This document shows, piece by piece, positions 5,669-7,442 of a stretch of DNA of 7,442 nucleotides; position 1 is the stretch's first letter, and every line of letters begins with the position of its first letter. Below the pieces are notes generated by a model that saw only the letters and a list, made by a program, of their open reading frames with translations, searched no databases and was not told where the DNA came from. Made by a program: the position numbers and the translations under genes. The DNA is from an uncultured Streptomyces sp. (lineage in GTDB: Bacteria; Actinomycetota; Actinomycetes; Streptomycetales; Streptomycetaceae): NCBI GenBank assembly GCA_946480485.1, contig CAMLJW010000261.1, forward strand, positions 1 through 7,442, read 5' to 3'.

Positions 5669-5738
5669 TGAAGACATACCGGTCCCCGGCAGCCCGCATC
5701 CCACGGCTGTCCGCATCACAGCACGAGGAGCGAGGCGC

Positions 5739-6689
5739 ATGACCGAGTCCTTCGACCTGATCACTATGGGCCGCATCGGCGTCGACCTTTACCCCCTGCA
5801 GACCGGTGTGCCCCTCACCCGCGTCGAAACCTTCGGGAAGTTCCTCGGCGGGTCGGCGGCGAACGTCGCCGTGGCCGCCGCGCGTCTGGGCCGCTCCACC
5901 GCGGTCGTCACCCGCACCGGAAACGACCCGTTCGGCGCGTATCTGCACACGGCACTGGGGGAGTTCGGGGTCGACGACCGCTGGGTCAGCCCGGTCGACG
6001 CCCACCCGACCCCCGTCACCTTCTGCGAGATCTTCCCGCCGGACGACTTTCCGCTGTACTTCTACCGGCAGCCCAAGGCGCCCGACCTGGAGATACGCAC
6101 CGAGGAGCTCGACTTCTCCGCCATCCGGGCCGCCCGCATCTTCTGGATCACCGGGACCGGACTGAGCGAGGAACCCAGCCGCTCGGCCACCCTCGCCGCC
6201 CTCAAGGCACGCGACAAGTCGGGCATCACCGTCTTTGACCTCGACTGGCGCCCCATGTTCTGGAAGGACCCGGCCCAGGCTCGCCCGTACTACACCGAAG
6301 CCCTGCGCCACGCCACGGTCGCCGTCGGCAACCTCGACGAGTGCGAGGTCGCCACCGGCGTGCGCGAACCGCACGCCTGCGCCCAGGCGCTGCTCGACGC
6401 GGGCGTGCAACTCGCCGTGGTCAAGCAGGGCCCCAAGGGCGTCCTCGCCGTCCACCGCGACGGCACCACCGCCGAGGTCCCGCCGGTGCCCGTGGAGGTG
6501 GTCAACGGCCTCGGCGCGGGCGACGCCTTCGGCGGTTCGCTCTGCCACGGGCTGCTCGCCGGCTGGGAGCTGCACAAGACCATGCGGTACGCCAACGCGG
6601 CCGGAGCCATCGTCGCCTCCCGCCTCGCCTGCTCCTCCGCGATGCCGACCGCGACCGAGGTCGAGGATCTCGTCGCCTCCCGAGGCTGA
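5739..6689 (+). CDS. iolC: 5-dehydro-2-deoxygluconokinase (IolC), PfkB family kinase
   Basis: A 316-residue cytosolic sugar kinase of the PfkB/ribokinase family. It should phosphorylate 2-deoxy-5-keto-D-gluconate with ATP to the 6-phosphate, a middle step of myo-inositol breakdown. The N-terminus FDLITMGRIGVDLYP (5-19) is characteristic of IolC. The first PfkB signature is GGSAANVAVAAARLG (37-51), and the second is GAGDAFGGS, starting at 259, with Asp262 as the catalytic base and GAGD as the anion hole. The C-terminal segment ACSSAMPTATEVE also matches IolC proteins. The start chosen is ATG 5739, eight bases after GAGGAG (5725-5730). A longer frame opening with GTG at 5655 is rejected, because it lacks a ribosome binding site and would begin upstream of the likely transcription start. 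Length is normal. It heads the plus-strand operon, divergent from the transporter and iolG. Confidence 0.92.
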   Translation: MTESFDLITMGRIGVDLYPLQTGVPLTRVETFGKFLGGSAANVAVAAARLGRSTAVVTRTGNDPFGAYLHTALGEFGVDDRWVSPVDAHPTPVTFCEIFPPDDFPLYFYRQPKAPDLEIRTEELDFSAIRAARIFWITGTGLSEEPSRSATLAALKARDKSGITVFDLDWRPMFWKDPAQARPYYTEALRHATVAVGNLDECEVATGVREPHACAQALLDAGVQLAVVKQGPKGVLAVHRDGTTAEVPPVPVEVVNGLGAGDAFGGSLCHGLLAGWELHKTMRYANAAGAIVASRLACSSAMPTATEVEDLVASRG

Positions 6690-6707
6690 CCCCGACGACG
6701 CTTGAAC

Positions 6708-6711
6708 GGAG
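6708..6711 (+). promoter_or_regulatory. Ribosome binding site that fixes the TTG start of the next gene
   Basis: GGAG sits in the 29-base gap after iolC, seven bases ahead of TTG at 6719. There is no ATG or GTG at a suitable distance, so this site decides the start. Confidence 0.7.
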
Positions 6712-6718
6712 CCGTCCC

Positions 6719-7442
6719 TTGAGCATCACCATCCCGGACCTCGTCACGGTGCGCGCCCGGCACCCGGAGGTCATCGCAGAAGCGGCCGCCCGCCGCAGTC
6801 GCCGCCCGCTCGTCGGTGACAGCGGCCGCCTCATGATCGTGGCCGCCGACCATCCGGCACGCGGCGCCCTCGGCGTCGGCGACCGCCGTCTGGCCATGGC
6901 CAACCGGGCCGAACTGCTGGAGCGGCTCTGCATCGCGCTGTCCCGGCCCGGCGTGGACGGGGTGCTCGCCACCGCCGACATCCTGGAGGACCTGCTCCTC
7001 CTCGGTGCCCTGGAGGACAAGGTGGTCATGGGCTCGATGAACCGCGGGGGCCTGGCCGGCGCCGCCTTCGAGATGGACGACCGCTTCACCGGACACCGCG
7101 CCGAGGACATCGCCCGGCTGAACTTCGACGCTGGCAAACTCCTGCTGCGCATCGACTACGACGACCCCGGCTCGCTGGCGACCCTGGAGTCCACCGCCCG
7201 GGCCATCGACGCCATGGCCGAGCGCCGACTCCCGGTGTTCGTCGAGCCGTTCATCTCCCGACGCGTCGAGGGGACGGTGCGCAACGACCTGTCCGCCGAG
7301 GCCGTAACCCGCTCCATGGCCATCACCTCCGGCCTGGGCGGCACCTCCGCCTACACCTGGCTGAAGCTGCCCGTCACCCGCGACCCGGACGACATGGCCG
7401 CCGCCATGGAGACCTCCACCCTGCCCGTCGTACTGCTGGGCG
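6719..7442 (+). CDS. Cgl0159-family (beta/alpha)8 aldolase-like protein, 5' part
   Basis: The frame is open from TTG at 6719 to the right edge: 241 residues of a protein that continues outside the window. It begins (M)SITIPDL and contains LMIVAADHPARGALG (ADH at 43-45), GVLATADILEDLL, VVMGSMNRGGLAG, LLLRIDY and SAYTWLKLPV. It matches the actinobacterial group named after Corynebacterium glutamicum Cgl0159, often labelled a class I aldolase of the DeoC/LacD/DhnA type and found beside iolC. Lys216 in TWLKLP is a good candidate for the Schiff-base lysine, by analogy with DhnA-type aldolases. Following iolC by 29 bases, it may cleave 2-deoxy-5-keto-gluconate 6-phosphate to dihydroxyacetone phosphate and malonate semialdehyde, the job done in Bacillus by the unrelated class II aldolase IolJ. 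That role is inferred from context and fold. The TTG start is supported by GGAG at 6708-6711 and by the conserved N-terminus. Confidence 0.85.
   Translation, partial: MSITIPDLVTVRARHPEVIAEAAARRSRRPLVGDSGRLMIVAADHPARGALGVGDRRLAMANRAELLERLCIALSRPGVDGVLATADILEDLLLLGALEDKVVMGSMNRGGLAGAAFEMDDRFTGHRAEDIARLNFDAGKLLLRIDYDDPGSLATLESTARAIDAMAERRLPVFVEPFISRRVEGTVRNDLSAEAVTRSMAITSGLGGTSAYTWLKLPVTRDPDDMAAAMETSTLPVVLLG

Larger units (their letters stand above)
5413..5738. promoter_or_regulatory. Divergent control region between transporter-iolG and iolC operons
   Basis: This 326-base gap separates two operons that are read outward from it. The middle (about 5570-5646) is clearly AT-richer than the surroundings and holds two inverted copies of a TGT-N4-ACA plus AAGTATTGACAG element, with TTGACA -35 boxes at the outer ends. 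The left part (5413-5545) would be a leader of roughly 130 bases for the transporter transcript, GC-rich, with an interrupted inverted repeat at 5514-5544. The right part would be a leader of about 65 bases for iolC. I see no additional gene on either strand. Open frames that run through it, including a GTG at 5655 in frame with iolC, lack ribosome binding sites. Confidence 0.8.

Noticed and set aside
5655..5738. Upstream GTG start that would extend IolC by 28 residues
   Set aside because: There is no ribosome binding site, and it would lie upstream of the likely transcription start. ATG 5739 has GAGGAG eight bases upstream and gives the normal IolC N-terminus.
4835..5776. A 313-codon minus-strand frame spanning the control region and the lipoprotein gene
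   Set aside because: It overlaps the lipoprotein gene in another frame on the same strand, and its translation becomes an Arg/Gly/His-rich shift product without motifs.
5586..6575. A 329-codon minus-strand open frame opposite iolC
   Set aside because: It is antisense to an unambiguous PfkB kinase, has no ribosome binding site, and would run through the divergent promoter region.

Overview
This is high-GC DNA with strongly G/C-biased third codon positions, GTG and TTG starts alongside ATG, GGAGG-type ribosome binding sites, and a DUF574-type methyltransferase typical of actinomycetes. Together these point to Streptomyces or a close relative. The core of the window is part of a myo-inositol uptake and catabolism locus.

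Layout. Bases 1-165 hold the 3' end of a plus-strand gene that may be an HpcH/HpaI-type aldolase. It converges on a minus-strand DUF574 SAM-dependent methyltransferase (185-994). Bases 995-1324 form a gene-poor junction with a short plus-strand ORF tail that may be a gene remnant, a perfect 15-bp-stem hairpin that probably terminates transcription, and a small degenerate tandem repeat. A minus-strand operon follows, in transcription order: sugar-binding lipoprotein (5412-4393), permease (4388-3318), single-domain ATPase (3308-2397) and the inositol 2-dehydrogenase IolG (2356-1325). A divergent control region (5413-5738) separates it from a plus-strand operon that starts with iolC (5739-6689) and an aldolase-like Cgl0159-family gene (6719 to beyond the right edge).

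How the genes work together. The ABC transporter probably imports myo-inositol. IolG oxidises it to scyllo-inosose. The dehydratase, hydrolase and isomerase steps (IolE, IolD, IolB) are not in the window and may lie to the right. IolC phosphorylates the 2-deoxy-5-keto-gluconate that results, and the Cgl0159-family protein is a candidate for the aldolase that then splits the phosphorylated sugar acid. Uptake plus first step is therefore one operon, and later catabolism the divergent one.

The most interesting signal is in the divergent control region. A composite element, TGT-N4-ACA followed at once by AAGTATTGACAG, occurs twice in inverted orientation (5571-5592 and 5624-5645). The outward-facing TTGACA of each copy is the likely -35 box of the operon on that side. 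In the left copy the TGT-N4-ACA part is the perfect palindrome TGTCTAGACA, the type of site bound by GntR-family regulators. This suggests one regulator controls both operons through matched operators placed identically against the two promoters. No regulator gene is present in the window. I see no RNA gene, CRISPR array, insertion sequence or clear novel multi-gene system.
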